The notes: generated by a model not told the origin, from the letters alone. Counted from the first letter of the stretch, positions 16,320-24,695 are shown. The stretch is DNA of 64,000 bases from Roseomonas acroporae (GCF_023223525.1 NZ_JALPRX010000038.1:62001-126000), one strand, 5' to 3'. A program made the numbers and translations.

Positions 16320-17782
16320 TGCCGATGCGCTGGATCCGGGCGGAAGCCCCAACGGATGCCCCGACCGACGCGCCGGCGGGCACCGCCCCGTTGGGTTCCC
16401 TGGCGGGCCCCCGGCCGGGTGCTCCCGCGGCGGGTGCCCGGCCGGGCGCCGGGGGCATCGCGCGCCGCGCGGCGCTGCTGGGGGGCGCGACGGGCCTGCT
16501 CGGCGGCTGCGAGCTGTTCGATTCGGTGTTCGGCAGCAGCAAGACGCCGCTGCCCGGCGACCGCCAGGCGGTGCTGACCGGCGGGCGCGGCATCAGCATC
16601 GACGCCGCCGCCGCCCGCGCGCCCTTCAGCCTGCCGCCGCCCGAGGCGCGCCAGGACTGGCCTCAGGCCGGCGGCGGGCCGGGCCATGCGGGCGGCCACC
16701 CGGCCCTGGGGCCGATCTCCGGCATCGCCTGGCGCACCGACATCGGCACCGGCTCCGCCTATCGCCGCCGGCTGACCGCGCCGCCGATCGTCGCGGCCGG
16801 CACCGTCTTCGCCATGGACACCTACGGCGTGATCTCCGCCCTCGATGCCGGCAACGGCGCCCGCCGCTGGCGCGTGGACACGCGGCCGGACGAGGACGAC
16901 GACGGCGCGCTCGGCGGCGGCCTCGCCTGGGATTCGGGCGTGCTCTACGCCGTGACCGGCATGGCCGAGGCGATGGCGATGGATCCGGCCGATGGCCGCG
17001 TGCGCTGGCGGGTGCCGCTCGGCGCCCCGGCGCGCGGCGCGCCCACCGTGGCCGGCGGCAGGCTCTACGTCCCCACCGTGGACGGCAAGCTGCACTCGCT
17101 CTCCGTGACCGACGGGCAGCGCGGCTGGGGTCACGAATCGCTGACGGTGCCCATCGCGCCGCTCGGCCTGCCCGCGCCGGCGGTGGAGGGCGACACGGTG
17201 GTAGCCGGCTTCCCCTCGGGCGAGCTGATCGGGCTGCGCGTCGCCGACGGCCGCGTCTCCTGGTCCGAGGCCCTGTCGCTGCGCGGGCGGGAGAGCATCG
17301 CCGAGGTGCCGGGCATCCGCGCCTGGCCGGTGGCCGATCGCGGCCGCGCCTATGCCATCGGCGAGGGCGGGCTGACCATCGCCATCGACATCCGCTCCGG
17401 CCGCCGCCTCTGGGAGCGCGAGCTGGGCGGCACCGAGCCGGTCTGGGTGGCGGGCGACTGGGTGTTCGCCATCGGCCGCGACGCGCAGCTCGCCGCCTTC
17501 GCGCGCGACGATGGCGGGGTGCGCTGGATCACCCAGCTCCGCGCCTTCGAGGATGTCGAGCGCAAGCGCGACCCGATCGCCTGGTCCGGTCCGGTGCTGG
17601 CCGGGGGGCGGCTGATCCTGACCAACGCCCGTGGCGACATCGCGCAGGTGAACCCGCAGGACGGCACGCTGCTGGAGGGCGACACCCGCACCGTGCCCGG
17701 TGGCGCGCTGCTGCCCGGCGCCGTGGCCGGCGACACGCTGTACCTGGTGACCGAGAACGGCGCGGTGGTGGCGCTGCGGTAG
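16319..17782 (+). CDS. bamB: PQQ-like beta-propeller protein, BamB-like
   Basis: The protein has 487 residues. It is a periplasmic eight-blade propeller expected in the outer-membrane protein assembly (BAM) complex. The N-terminus is long and Pro/Ala-rich, then a lipoprotein-like signal ARRAALLGGATGLLGGCEL places a lipidated Cys near residue 62. Propeller repeats follow: GTVFAMDTYGVISALDAGNG, then WRVDTRP, GRVRWRVPLGAPARGAPTV, GKLHSLSVTDG, GELIGLRVADGRVSW, GLTIAIDIRSGRRLW and GDIAQVNPQDGTLL. The gene overlaps the YfgM-like gene by one base. In many alphaproteobacteria der follows this pair; here it does not. A strong terminator sits 14 bases after the stop. Confidence 0.85.
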   Translation: MPMRWIRAEAPTDAPTDAPAGTAPLGSLAGPRPGAPAAGARPGAGGIARRAALLGGATGLLGGCELFDSVFGSSKTPLPGDRQAVLTGGRGISIDAAAARAPFSLPPPEARQDWPQAGGGPGHAGGHPALGPISGIAWRTDIGTGSAYRRRLTAPPIVAAGTVFAMDTYGVISALDAGNGARRWRVDTRPDEDDDGALGGGLAWDSGVLYAVTGMAEAMAMDPADGRVRWRVPLGAPARGAPTVAGGRLYVPTVDGKLHSLSVTDGQRGWGHESLTVPIAPLGLPAPAVEGDTVVAGFPSGELIGLRVADGRVSWSEALSLRGRESIAEVPGIRAWPVADRGRAYAIGEGGLTIAIDIRSGRRLWERELGGTEPVWVAGDWVFAIGRDAQLAAFARDDGGVRWITQLRAFEDVERKRDPIAWSGPVLAGGRLILTNARGDIAQVNPQDGTLLEGDTRTVPGGALLPGAVAGDTLYLVTENGAVVALR

Positions 17783-17795
17783 GGAGCGGGGACGG

Positions 17796-17815
17796 GGCGC
17801 CCCGGGCGGGGCGCC
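17796..17815. terminator. Strong GC hairpin after bamB
   Basis: Perfect 8-bp arms GGCGCCCC/GGGGCGCC with a four-base loop lie 14 bases after the stop. Confidence 0.7.
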
Positions 17816-18113
17816 GCACCGGCGGAAACCCCGCGAGGCGCCGATCCGGGGCTGGCCCGGACCGGCACGCCCTGGCGCCGGGCGGCATGGCGTTCCGCCG
17901 CAGCGCACCCATCGGGGCCGGCGGACCACCCGGCTGGGCGTGGCGCTGCGGCCTGCCCCATGCGCGAATGCGCCCCGTTCAGGTCATCGTCGGGGCGCGA
18001 CGTCATGCGGGTCCGCACGGGTGCGGGCCCGCATGGTTCGCCGGTCCAGCGCGCGGCCACCCCACCAGCCCGCCGCGACACCGGCCCGCACGAGTCCGGG
18101 ACTGGTGCGGGCT
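17816..18113. other. Intergenic region before the tandem repeat
   Basis: This stretch lies between the bamB terminator and the tandem array. Open frames cross it but read as arginine-rich low-complexity peptide. I see no gene. Confidence 0.45.
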
Positions 18114-18365
18114 TAGAGCATTTTCAAGCTGAGCGCCCTCGCTCAGCGGCTCGGAAAATGCGAAAAATCAAAAGGCTAGAGCAGTTTCAAGCTCAGCGTC
18201 CTCGCTCAGCGGCTCGGAAACTGCGAAAAATCACAAGGCTAGAGCATTTTCAAGCTGAGCGTCCTCGCTCAGCGGCTCGGAAACTGCGAAAAATCACAAG
18301 GCTAGAGCATTTTCAAGCTGAGCGTCCTCGCTCAGCGGCTCGGAAAATGCGATAAATCAAAAGGC
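18114..18365 (+). repeat. Four tandem copies of a 63-bp hairpin element (E module)
   Basis: Units start at 18114, 18177, 18240 and 18303, giving an exact 63-base period. Each reads TAGAGCA(T/G)TTTCAAGCT, then the stem-loop GAGCG-(T/C)CCT-CGCTC, GGCTCGGAAA(A/C)TGCG and an A-rich tail ending AAGGC. Units differ at only a few positions (for example CTGAGCG against CTCAGCG in unit two). Because 63 is a multiple of three, one plus-strand frame stays open and reads a 21-residue repeat (LEHFQAERPRSAARK-type). I regard this as incidental. Related single copies lie at 5944, 27450 and 48819. Confidence 0.95.
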
Positions 18366-18367
18366 TG

Positions 18368-18406
18368 GAGCCGATCCCGCCTGAAACAGGGACGCTGGAT
18401 CGGCTC
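18368..18406. terminator. P-module palindrome next to the tandem array
   Basis: Perfect 10-bp arms GAGCCGATCC/GGATCGGCTC flank 19 bases. The right arm reaches the stop codon of the convergent MFS gene. It corresponds to the palindrome half of the composite elements at 5898 and 27406. Confidence 0.7.
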
Positions 18407-19770
18407 TAGACCGGGGCCGTGGCGCCGTCGGCGGGATCCGGCCGCCGCCGCCGCGAGCAGAAGGCGATGGCCAGGATCGCGCCGGCATTCACCACCGCGG
18501 CCAGGCCGAAGACCAGGAAGATCACCCGGGCCGGCTGCCCGGCGGCGAACAGCGTGCCGCCGAGCAGCGGCCCCGCCGCCGCGCCGACCCGGCCGAAGCC
18601 CGAGGCCCAGCCGAGGCCGGTCGAGCGCATCTCGGCCGGGTAGAGCAGGGTGGCGAAGGCGTAGAGGCCCGACAGGCCAGCCGCCATGAACAGGCCGGTC
18701 GCGCCGCAGGCGAGGATCACGCCCCAGAAGTTCGGTGCGGCCTGGCCGACCAGGCCGGTGGCGGCGGCGCCGCCCAGGAACAGCAGCACCATCAGCGGGG
18801 TGAAGGCGCCGCGGAAGCGGTCGATGATCTGGCCGGCGCAGACGATGCCGAGGATGCCGCCGACATTGTTGAACATCAGCGCCAGCGCGCCGCCCTCCGC
18901 GGACATGCCGGACTGGCGCATCAGCCCGGGCGTCCAGACCAGTCCGCCGATCAGCACGAGGTAGGTCACGAAGAAGGCGAGCCAGAGCAGCAGGGTGACG
19001 GGGGCCCGGCCATCGGCGAAGAGGCGGGTCACCGGCACGCCCTGCTGCCGCGGCTCGCCGCTGCGGAACAGCGTGGCCTCGGCGACGACGCCCGGCGGCG
19101 CCAGGGGGGCCAGCACGGCGCGGATGCGGGTTGCCGCGGCCCGGCTCGCGATCAGGAAGCCCGGCGACTCCGGCAGGCGCCACGCCAGCAGCAGGCAGAC
19201 GCCCAGCGACAGGACGCCGCAGCCGAGATAGACGTTGCGCCAGCCCAGATCCCCGAGGAGGCCGGCCCCGATCAGGCCGGCGATGATGCCGCCGCAGGGC
19301 ACGGCGCCGAGGATCAGCGCGACGATGCCCGCGCGATGGCGGCGGGGCGCGAATTCGGCACCGAGCGCGAGGTAGCAGGGCACGGCGCCGCCGATGCCGA
19401 GGCCGGTGATGGCGCGCAGGACCAGCAGCACCGGCAGCGTCTCCGCCATGGCCGTGGCGAGCGTGGCGACGCTGAACAGCAGGCCGCAGGCGAGCAGGGT
19501 CGGGCGCCGCCCGAAGCGGTCGCCGCAGAAGCCGAGGGCGAGGGCACCGACCAGCGACCCGATCTGCGAGGCCGAAAGCAGCGGCCCGAGCGCCGCGGGC
19601 GGCAGGCCGAGGTCGCGGGCCATGAGCGGCCCGGTCACGCTCGTGATCTGGGAGTCGAGGCCGTCCATCAGCGAGACCAGGAAGCAGAGCACGAAGATCC
19701 CGATCTGGTATCGGCCGATGCGCCGGTCGATCAGCGCCTCGACGTCGACGACATTCGTCGCGGTCCCCAT
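18406..19770 (-). CDS. MFS transporter, aromatic acid:H+ symporter (AAHS) type
   Basis: The protein has 454 residues and about 12 hydrophobic helices. The first helix carries DGLDSQI, followed by the MFS loop GDRFGRRPTLL after helix two and RAITGLGIGGAVP in helix four, a pattern of the AAHS family (PcaK, BenK, MhpT), which import benzoate-like acids with protons. The second repeat of the loop is QIIDRFRGAF. ATG 19770 is chosen: it has GAGGGATGGCTG upstream, and the in-frame extension to 19905 is Pro/Arg-rich. It is divergent from a LysR regulator and next to a Rieske oxygenase, which supports an aromatic carboxylate as substrate. The exact compound is not deducible. Confidence 0.87.
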   Translation of the reverse strand: MGTATNVVDVEALIDRRIGRYQIGIFVLCFLVSLMDGLDSQITSVTGPLMARDLGLPPAALGPLLSASQIGSLVGALALGFCGDRFGRRPTLLACGLLFSVATLATAMAETLPVLLVLRAITGLGIGGAVPCYLALGAEFAPRRHRAGIVALILGAVPCGGIIAGLIGAGLLGDLGWRNVYLGCGVLSLGVCLLLAWRLPESPGFLIASRAAATRIRAVLAPLAPPGVVAEATLFRSGEPRQQGVPVTRLFADGRAPVTLLLWLAFFVTYLVLIGGLVWTPGLMRQSGMSAEGGALALMFNNVGGILGIVCAGQIIDRFRGAFTPLMVLLFLGGAAATGLVGQAAPNFWGVILACGATGLFMAAGLSGLYAFATLLYPAEMRSTGLGWASGFGRVGAAAGPLLGGTLFAAGQPARVIFLVFGLAAVVNAGAILAIAFCSRRRRPDPADGATAPV

Positions 19771-19970
19771 CAGCCATCCCTCTACGATGCCGTGAAGCCG
19801 TGCGGCCGGTGGCGTGCGGCCCGGCGCCGGGCGGCGCACCGTCGGCGATGGCGGAGCCGCCTTCTCCCCGTGCGGCGGGCCCTGTTTCGGATCCCTTCCC
19901 GGCACCCCGCGAGTATAGGGGCGGCCTGTCGTGCAAGAAGCGGCGCGCCCTTGCTTTTTTGGTATCCATC

Positions 19971-19988
19971 CATAGCGGCGATGCTATG
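19971..19988. promoter_or_regulatory. Probable LysR operator between MFS and regulator genes
   Basis: CATAGC-GGCGAT-GCTATG is a perfect 6-bp inverted repeat containing the T-N11-A geometry of LysR-type boxes. It lies 38 bases before the LysR start in the only AT-richer part of the divergent region (preceded by TTGCTTTTTTGG). The half-site GCTATGAA reappears at about 21014, upstream of the Rieske gene. Confidence 0.55.
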
Positions 19989-20026
19989 AATTCCGGCCTT
20001 GGCGGGTTGGGGACGCGCCGCCGGCG

Positions 20027-20965
20027 ATGGTGACCTTCAAGCAGAACCTCACGATTCGCCACCTGCGGCTCCTGGAGACGCTGGCGCGGGAGCTGAGCAT
20101 AAGCCGCTGCGCCGAGGTGCTGCACACCTCGCAATCCGCGATCTCGCGCGGGCTGGCCGAGATCGAGGCGCTGCTCGGCGCCCGGCTGTTCGAGCGGACC
20201 ACGCGCCGCGTCATGCCGACGCCGCTCGGCCAGAACCTCATCTGGCATGCCGAGCAGATCCTGGGCCAGCTCGATCGGGCGGAGGCGGACTTCCAGGCGC
20301 TCTCGCAGGGGATCGGCAGCGCCGTCGACATCGGCATCCAGGGCGGCTTCTCGCCGCCGCTGCTGGTGCGGGCGGTGCAGCTCGCCAACGAGCAGGCGCC
20401 GAAGCTGGTGATCAGGCTGCGGGCGAATTTCGCCGAGGGGCTGATCCCGGACCTCGTCCGCGGGCGCTACAACCTCGTCATCACCCATCTCGACGTGCGC
20501 CAGTTCGCCAACGAGGAGCTGGTGGTGGAGGTGCTGTACCAGGAGCAGATCGGCGTGCTCGCGGCGCCCGGGCACCCGCACACCCGGCGGCGGCGCCTGC
20601 ACTGGAAGGACCTGGTGGAGGACCGCTGGGCGATGATCCCCGCCGAGACCTCCACCCGCCGCATCGTGGAGCGCAACCTGCTGCTGCACGCGCCCGGCCG
20701 CACCCCGATCATCGTCGAGGCGCTGGAGCTGCACTACGTCGTCAGCCTGGTGCGCGAGGCCGGGATGCTGACGGCGCTGCCGCTGCGGCTCGCCCGCTGG
20801 TTCGATGCCGAGCTGGGCGTCGCCCGGGTGCTGCCGCTGGAGGGGGATGCGGCCGGCTGGTCGGTCTGCGTCGCGCGGCTGCGCTCGCGCCGCCTGTCGC
20901 CGGCGGAGACGCTGTTCCTGAACTGCCTGCGGACGGCCTGCGCCGGCCAGGAGGAGAGCGGCTGA
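20027..20965 (+). CDS. LysR-type transcriptional regulator
   Basis: The protein has 312 residues. The N-terminal winged HTH reads TIRHLRLLETLARELSISRC, then EVLHTSQSAISRGLAEIEAL and LFERTTRRVMPTPLG. The substrate-binding domain follows (VDIGIQGGFSPPLLVRAVQ, NLVITHLDVRQFANEELVVE). It is divergent from the AAHS transporter and upstream of the Rieske oxygenase, so it probably controls both in response to the aromatic substrate or an intermediate. The subfamily resembles GbpR/CbpR-like regulators of aromatic or sugar-acid uptake, but I would not fix the effector. The candidate operator lies at 19971-19988. Confidence 0.9.
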   Translation: MVTFKQNLTIRHLRLLETLARELSISRCAEVLHTSQSAISRGLAEIEALLGARLFERTTRRVMPTPLGQNLIWHAEQILGQLDRAEADFQALSQGIGSAVDIGIQGGFSPPLLVRAVQLANEQAPKLVIRLRANFAEGLIPDLVRGRYNLVITHLDVRQFANEELVVEVLYQEQIGVLAAPGHPHTRRRRLHWKDLVEDRWAMIPAETSTRRIVERNLLLHAPGRTPIIVEALELHYVVSLVREAGMLTALPLRLARWFDAELGVARVLPLEGDAAGWSVCVARLRSRRLSPAETLFLNCLRTACAGQEESG

Positions 20966-21013
20966 CGCGGCCGCCGCGCCCCGGCCGGGGGCGGCGGGGA
21001 CTGATATCAGCAT

Positions 21014-21021
21014 GGCTATGA
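21014..21021 (+). promoter_or_regulatory. Possible LysR half-site upstream of the Rieske gene
   Basis: GCTATGAA matches the right half of the 19971-19988 palindrome plus its flank. It lies in an AT-richer patch (CTGATATCAGCATG) some 84 bases before the oxygenase start. A single half-site is weak evidence. Confidence 0.3.
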
Positions 21022-21104
21022 AAGCCTGCGGAAATGGCAGCGGTCCCGGGCTTCTCCGGGCGCGCCGGCGGATTCTAGCCTTCGTCCATCGCAAGGGATG
21101 AGGG

Positions 21105-22274
21105 ATGGCGGAGATGGACGAGGTCGGCGCCCGTCTGGGCAATGTCGACTACACCTCGGCGGGGCCGGGAACCCCGGGGGGGATCTTCCTGCGGCGCTTC
21201 TGGCAGCCGGTCTACGTCTCGAGGGAGCTGAAGCCGGGCAAGGCGAAGCCGATCCACATCATGGGGGAACGCTTCACCCTGTTCCGCGGCAAGGACGGCG
21301 TGGCCCGGGTGGTCGGCTTCCGCTGCGCGCATCGCAGCACCCAGCTCTCGACCGGCTGGGTGGAGCAGGACAGCATCCGCTGCCTCTACCATGGCTGGCG
21401 CTTCGACGGCGCCGGCGCCTGCGTGGAGCGGCCGGCCGAGAATCCCTGCGGCCCGGCGCCGAGCATCCGGATCCCCGCCTACCCGACCCGGGAGCACCAG
21501 GGGCTGGTCTACGCCTATCTCGGCGAGGGCGAGCCGCCCGCCTTCCCGCCCTTCCCGGCCTTTCCCGAGGAGGGGGTGATCGAGAATTCCCGCGACCTCT
21601 TCCCGTGCAACTGGTTCCAGACCTACGAGAACCAGACCGACGAGGTGCACATCGCCTTCGTGCACAGCCCGGGCGGCTCGCACCGCGACCTCGGGCGGGA
21701 GCAGCAGCTCCCGGAGCTGTGGCCGGAGGACGCGCCCTTCGGCATGATCCGCCGCAGCCGCGTCCCCGGCGGGCCGGTGCGCTCGACCCTCTACCTGTTC
21801 CCCAACACGATGCGGATCATCATCCCCGGCTTCAACGGGCTGGAGGGCGTCGGCGGCTGGCGCGACACCTACATCACCCTGGTGCCGACGGATGACGAGA
21901 ACCACCTGCTGTTCATGACGCAGCACGCGCGGGTCAGCCCGGCGGAGATGCCGGCCTACGAGGCGGCGCAGCAGGCCTTCCAGGCGCGCTGCGCGGCGGC
22001 CCGGCCGGCGCACGAGGTGGCTCAGGACATCCTGGACGGCAAGCTCGACCTGTCCGACGTGCTCGACCATCCGCGACTGCTGGTGATCGAGGACGCGGTG
22101 GCGCAGCAGGGCCAGGGCCGGATCGTGGACCGCAGCCTGGAGCGACTCGCGCATTCCGACATCTGCATCGTCCGGCTGCGCCGCCTGTTCAAGCGCGAGC
22201 TGACCGCGATCGCGCAGGGGCAGCGCGGCTCGGACTGGGTCTATTCCGGCGAGCGGCCGGATCGCGGCTTCTGA
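21105..22274 (+). CDS. Rieske non-haem iron ring-hydroxylating oxygenase, alpha subunit
   Basis: The protein has 389 residues. The Rieske [2Fe-2S] ligands are in CAHRSTQLSTG and CLYHGWRFDG (C-x-H ... C-x2-H, residues about 74-96). The mononuclear iron site is in NWFQTYENQTDEVHIAFVHS (about 167-186), with the bridging acidic residue and two His. Such enzymes use electrons from a reductase to hydroxylate or O-demethylate aromatic substrates. Length and spacing resemble the phthalate/vanillate-type single-component oxygenases. No reductase gene is adjacent, so electrons must come from elsewhere. It sits in the LysR/AAHS aromatic locus, 26 bases before a small YdhR-like gene. Confidence 0.92.
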   Translation: MAEMDEVGARLGNVDYTSAGPGTPGGIFLRRFWQPVYVSRELKPGKAKPIHIMGERFTLFRGKDGVARVVGFRCAHRSTQLSTGWVEQDSIRCLYHGWRFDGAGACVERPAENPCGPAPSIRIPAYPTREHQGLVYAYLGEGEPPAFPPFPAFPEEGVIENSRDLFPCNWFQTYENQTDEVHIAFVHSPGGSHRDLGREQQLPELWPEDAPFGMIRRSRVPGGPVRSTLYLFPNTMRIIIPGFNGLEGVGGWRDTYITLVPTDDENHLLFMTQHARVSPAEMPAYEAAQQAFQARCAAARPAHEVAQDILDGKLDLSDVLDHPRLLVIEDAVAQQGQGRIVDRSLERLAHSDICIVRLRRLFKRELTAIAQGQRGSDWVYSGERPDRGF

Positions 22275-22300
22275 CGCATCGCACGGGGAGAACCAGCAGC

Positions 22301-22615
22301 ATGATCACGGCGATCGTTCGCTACCGACTGCCGCCCAGCATCGGCAAGGAGGAATGCCGGGCGCATTTCCTCCGCATCTCGAAGGGCTTCGGTGAAGCCG
22401 ACGGGCTGATCCGCAAGCAGTTCATCTGGAACGAGACGGGGACGGCCGGCGGCGTCTACCAGTGGCGGTCGATCGAGCAGGCCAAGCGATTCTACCAGGG
22501 GTCCTGGCTGGCCGGGATCCTGGAGCGCTACGGCATGTACCCGGAGATCGAGTACTTCACGACCTTCGCCATCACCGACAATCCCGGCGGCGTGGTCACG
22601 GTTCCGGAGGAATAG
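22301..22615 (+). CDS. YdhR-like small ferredoxin-fold protein
   Basis: The protein has 104 residues, resembling the YdhR/antibiotic-biosynthesis-monooxygenase dimeric alpha-beta barrel: TAIVRYRLPPSIGKEECRAH near the N-terminus, GLIRKQFIWNE, then GGVYQWRSIEQAKRFY and ILERYGMYPEIEYF. YdhR family members are putative monooxygenases. It follows the Rieske gene by 26 bases and is probably in the same operon, which suggests a helper or follow-on step in aromatic breakdown. The catalytic role is unproven even for the family. Confidence 0.75.
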   Translation: MITAIVRYRLPPSIGKEECRAHFLRISKGFGEADGLIRKQFIWNETGTAGGVYQWRSIEQAKRFYQGSWLAGILERYGMYPEIEYFTTFAITDNPGGVVTVPEE

Positions 22616-22719
22616 GGGTCGCCCAGAGAACGCGCCCCTGGGAACTCGCCCCTGGGAGCGATCGCGTAAGCGAGGCCGGGAGCGTCCGGCGGACGGCGCC
22701 CGGCGGACGGCGACGGCCG

Positions 22720-22920
22720 TGAGGCGGCGCCGGTGCGCTCGGCGCCCCGTGTCATGCCCGTCGTGCGGCGCGAGACCTCCTGCGTCCCGGCCGCCGCCTC
22801 GGTCACGGCGCGGCCGATCTCCTTCGTCGGGATCGACTGCTCCTCGGCCGCGGCGGCGACCGAGGCCGACTGCTCGGCGCTGGCCCGCGCCGTCCCGTTC
22901 ATCTCGCCGGCGGTGGCATC
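22720..22920 (-). pseudogene. Remnant of a methyl-accepting chemotaxis protein
   Basis: A minus-strand frame reads ASAEQSASVAAAAEEQ, then KEIGRAVTEAAAGTQEVSRR, then GAERTGAAS. This matches the heptad-rich C-terminal signalling region of chemoreceptors, in which EEQS, EI and GTQEVS patterns are usual. Upstream and downstream the frame is Pro/Arg-rich with no HAMP, ligand domain or hairpin tip, and the fragment is only about 65 residues. It is therefore a relic, not a gene. No other chemotaxis gene is in the window. Confidence 0.6.
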
Positions 22921-23071
22921 GGCTCGGTGGCGGCGGTGCCGGAGCGGCTTGCGCCCGGCATGACCAGGCGGAAGCCGCCCTGGCCTTCTTCGCGCCTCCG
23001 CCGTCGAGCCGTGCGGTGCGTCCACCCGGCCTGGGGATGCGCCGGGCGGCGCGAAGCCGTGCCGGCGGCGT

Positions 23072-23116
23072 CCGGAGCCGTTCCGGCCTGGGACGGTCAG
23101 GCCGGAACGGCTCCGG
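23072..23116. terminator. Solo P-module palindrome, 19-bp perfect arms
   Basis: CCGGAGCCGTTCCGGCCTG (23072-23090) pairs perfectly with 23098-23116 around a seven-base loop. It shares GGAGCCGTTCC and the mirrored GGAACGGCTCC with the palindrome at 27406. It is 62 bases beyond the kinase stop codon, so it can terminate that transcript. No E module is attached. Confidence 0.75.
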
Positions 23117-23177
23117 CCCGTGATCCGGCGCCTCTTCCGGAGCGCCGGGCGCCCCTACGCCCGGCATCGAGGATGCC

Positions 23178-24695
23178 CTACTTCGCCTCCCCGGCGCGTT
23201 CCCCGCCCGTCGGCAGCCAGATCCGGAAGGTGGCGCCGGCGCCCGCCTCGCTCTCGATGGCGAGCTGGCCGCGATGGCGGTTGACGATGTGCTTGATGAT
23301 GGCGAGGCCGAGTCCGGTGCCGCCGGCCGAGCGCGAGCGGCCGCTGTCCACCCGGTAGAAGCGCTCGGTCAGGCGCGGGATGTGCTCGCGCGGGATGCCC
23401 GGCCCGTCGTCGCTCACCGCGAGCGACACGCCGGGCCGGCGCCGGATCGCCTGCGCGGCGAGGGCGACCCGCACCGTGCCGCCCTCCCGCCCGTGCCGCA
23501 CCGCGTTGTCCATCAGGTTGCGCACCACCTGCGCCACCTGCCCGGCATCGGCCGGCGCCGCCGGCGGCGCCTCGCCCAGCTCCAGCAGCAGCCGGGCCCC
23601 GCGCCGCGCGAGGATCGGCGCCATCGCCTCGGCCTCGGCGCGGATGATGGCGGCGAGGTCGGCGGTGCCGGCGGGCGGGGTGTGCTCGGTCAGCTCGATG
23701 CGCGAGAGGCCGAGCAGGTCGTCGATCAGCCGCTGCATGCGCTCCGCCTGCCCGGCCATGATGCCGAGGAAGCGATGCCGCGCCTCGGCGTCGTCCTCGG
23801 CCGGGCCGCGCAGCGTCTCGATGAAGCCGAGCAGCGAGGCGAGCGGGGTGCGCAGCTCGTGGCTGGCATTGGCCACGAAGTCGGCGCGCATGCGCTCCAC
23901 CAGCCGCTCGCGCGTGCGGTCGGCCAGCAGCACCAGCAGGCGGCCGCCGTCGGGCCGGTCGGGCGCCAGGGGAATGACCTGCATCGACAGGTCCCGCGCC
24001 ACCGGCACCGGCAGCACCAGATCGGCGAATTGCGGCGTGTTGTCGGCCAGCACCCGGTCCGCCGCCTCGGCCAGGACGGGATGGCGCAGCAGCGCCGCCA
24101 ATTCGCCCGTGGCGCGGCCGGTCGGGGAAGGGAGGGTGGGCGCGCCCCGCGCGCCCGGCCCGCCCTCCCCTGGTCCTGCCCCCTGTCCCGCCGGCGCGGC
24201 CTCCGGCCTGGCCGCCGGGCCGGCGGCGCCGGCAGGGGGCGCGGGCGGCTCGGACGGATCGGCGTCGGGCGGCGCGGCGCCGATCAGCGCCCGCGCGGCG
24301 CGGTTGGCGCGCAGCAGGGCACGCCGGGAATCGAGCACCAGCAGCGGGTCGGGCAGGGCCTCGATGATGCCGGCATCGGTGCCGCGCAGCCGGGCCGCCG
24401 CGGCATTGCCCTCGCGCAGCGCCTGGACCAGGCGCACGACGCCCTCGGCCAGCGGCGCCAGCTCCGGCAGGCGGGGCAGCGGGGTGGCGGCCGGCGGCGC
24501 CTGCGCGGCCTCCAGCAGCGCGTCGACGCGCGCGAGGTCGGCGAGCAGGAGCCCGGCCAGGAGCAGGGCCGCCGCCAGGCAGGCGAACAGCGCCAGCAGC
24601 CCCGGCCCCGTCGCCACCGCCCCGGCGGCGAGCAGCAGCACCAGCACCACGGCCGGCACCGCGCCGATCAGCGCGGTCAGGCGCAGCAGGGCCAT
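23178..24695 (-). CDS. PhoR-like membrane sensor histidine kinase
   Basis: The protein has 505 residues. Two N-terminal membrane helices (about 5-50: AVPAVVLVLLLAAGAV, LLALFACLAAALLLAGLLL) are followed by a PAS region (IIEALPDPLLVLDSRRALLR) interrupted by an Ala/Pro-rich insert of some 65 residues. Next come the H-box DFVANASHELRTPLASLLGF, N-box QVVRNLMDNAVRHG, and G-boxes VSDDGPGIPREHI and GGTGLGLAIIKHIVNRHRG. This is the PhoR arrangement, but no phoB, pst or phoU gene is nearby, so the signal is uncertain. ATG 24695 begins directly before the first helix. The longer in-frame start at 24956 is Arg/Gly-rich. Confidence 0.87.
   Translation of the reverse strand: MALLRLTALIGAVPAVVLVLLLAAGAVATGPGLLALFACLAAALLLAGLLLADLARVDALLEAAQAPPAATPLPRLPELAPLAEGVVRLVQALREGNAAAARLRGTDAGIIEALPDPLLVLDSRRALLRANRAARALIGAAPPDADPSEPPAPPAGAAGPAARPEAAPAGQGAGPGEGGPGARGAPTLPSPTGRATGELAALLRHPVLAEAADRVLADNTPQFADLVLPVPVARDLSMQVIPLAPDRPDGGRLLVLLADRTRERLVERMRADFVANASHELRTPLASLLGFIETLRGPAEDDAEARHRFLGIMAGQAERMQRLIDDLLGLSRIELTEHTPPAGTADLAAIIRAEAEAMAPILARRGARLLLELGEAPPAAPADAGQVAQVVRNLMDNAVRHGREGGTVRVALAAQAIRRRPGVSLAVSDDGPGIPREHIPRLTERFYRVDSGRSRSAGGTGLGLAIIKHIVNRHRGQLAIESEAGAGATFRIWLPTGGERAGEAK

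Larger units (their letters stand above)
22616..23177. other. Gap with chemoreceptor remnant and palindrome
   Basis: This 562-base gap between the YdhR-like gene and the convergent sensor kinase contains no intact gene. It holds an MCP fragment (22720-22920, minus strand) and a 19-bp-arm palindrome (23072-23116). Both are listed separately. Confidence 0.7.

Noticed and set aside
17960-18355. A 131-codon frame through the 63-bp tandem repeat
   Set aside because: The repeat peptide arises because the period is a multiple of three. No start with a ribosome site or conserved domain is seen, and other copies of the element are non-coding.
22528-23025. Full 165-codon minus-strand frame around the MCP fragment as a gene
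   Set aside because: Only about 65 residues resemble a chemoreceptor. The rest is low complexity, so I list only a relic.
23178-24695. Calling the kinase phoR outright
   Set aside because: Architecture is PhoR-like, but no phoB, phoU or pst genes are nearby, so the signal is not established.
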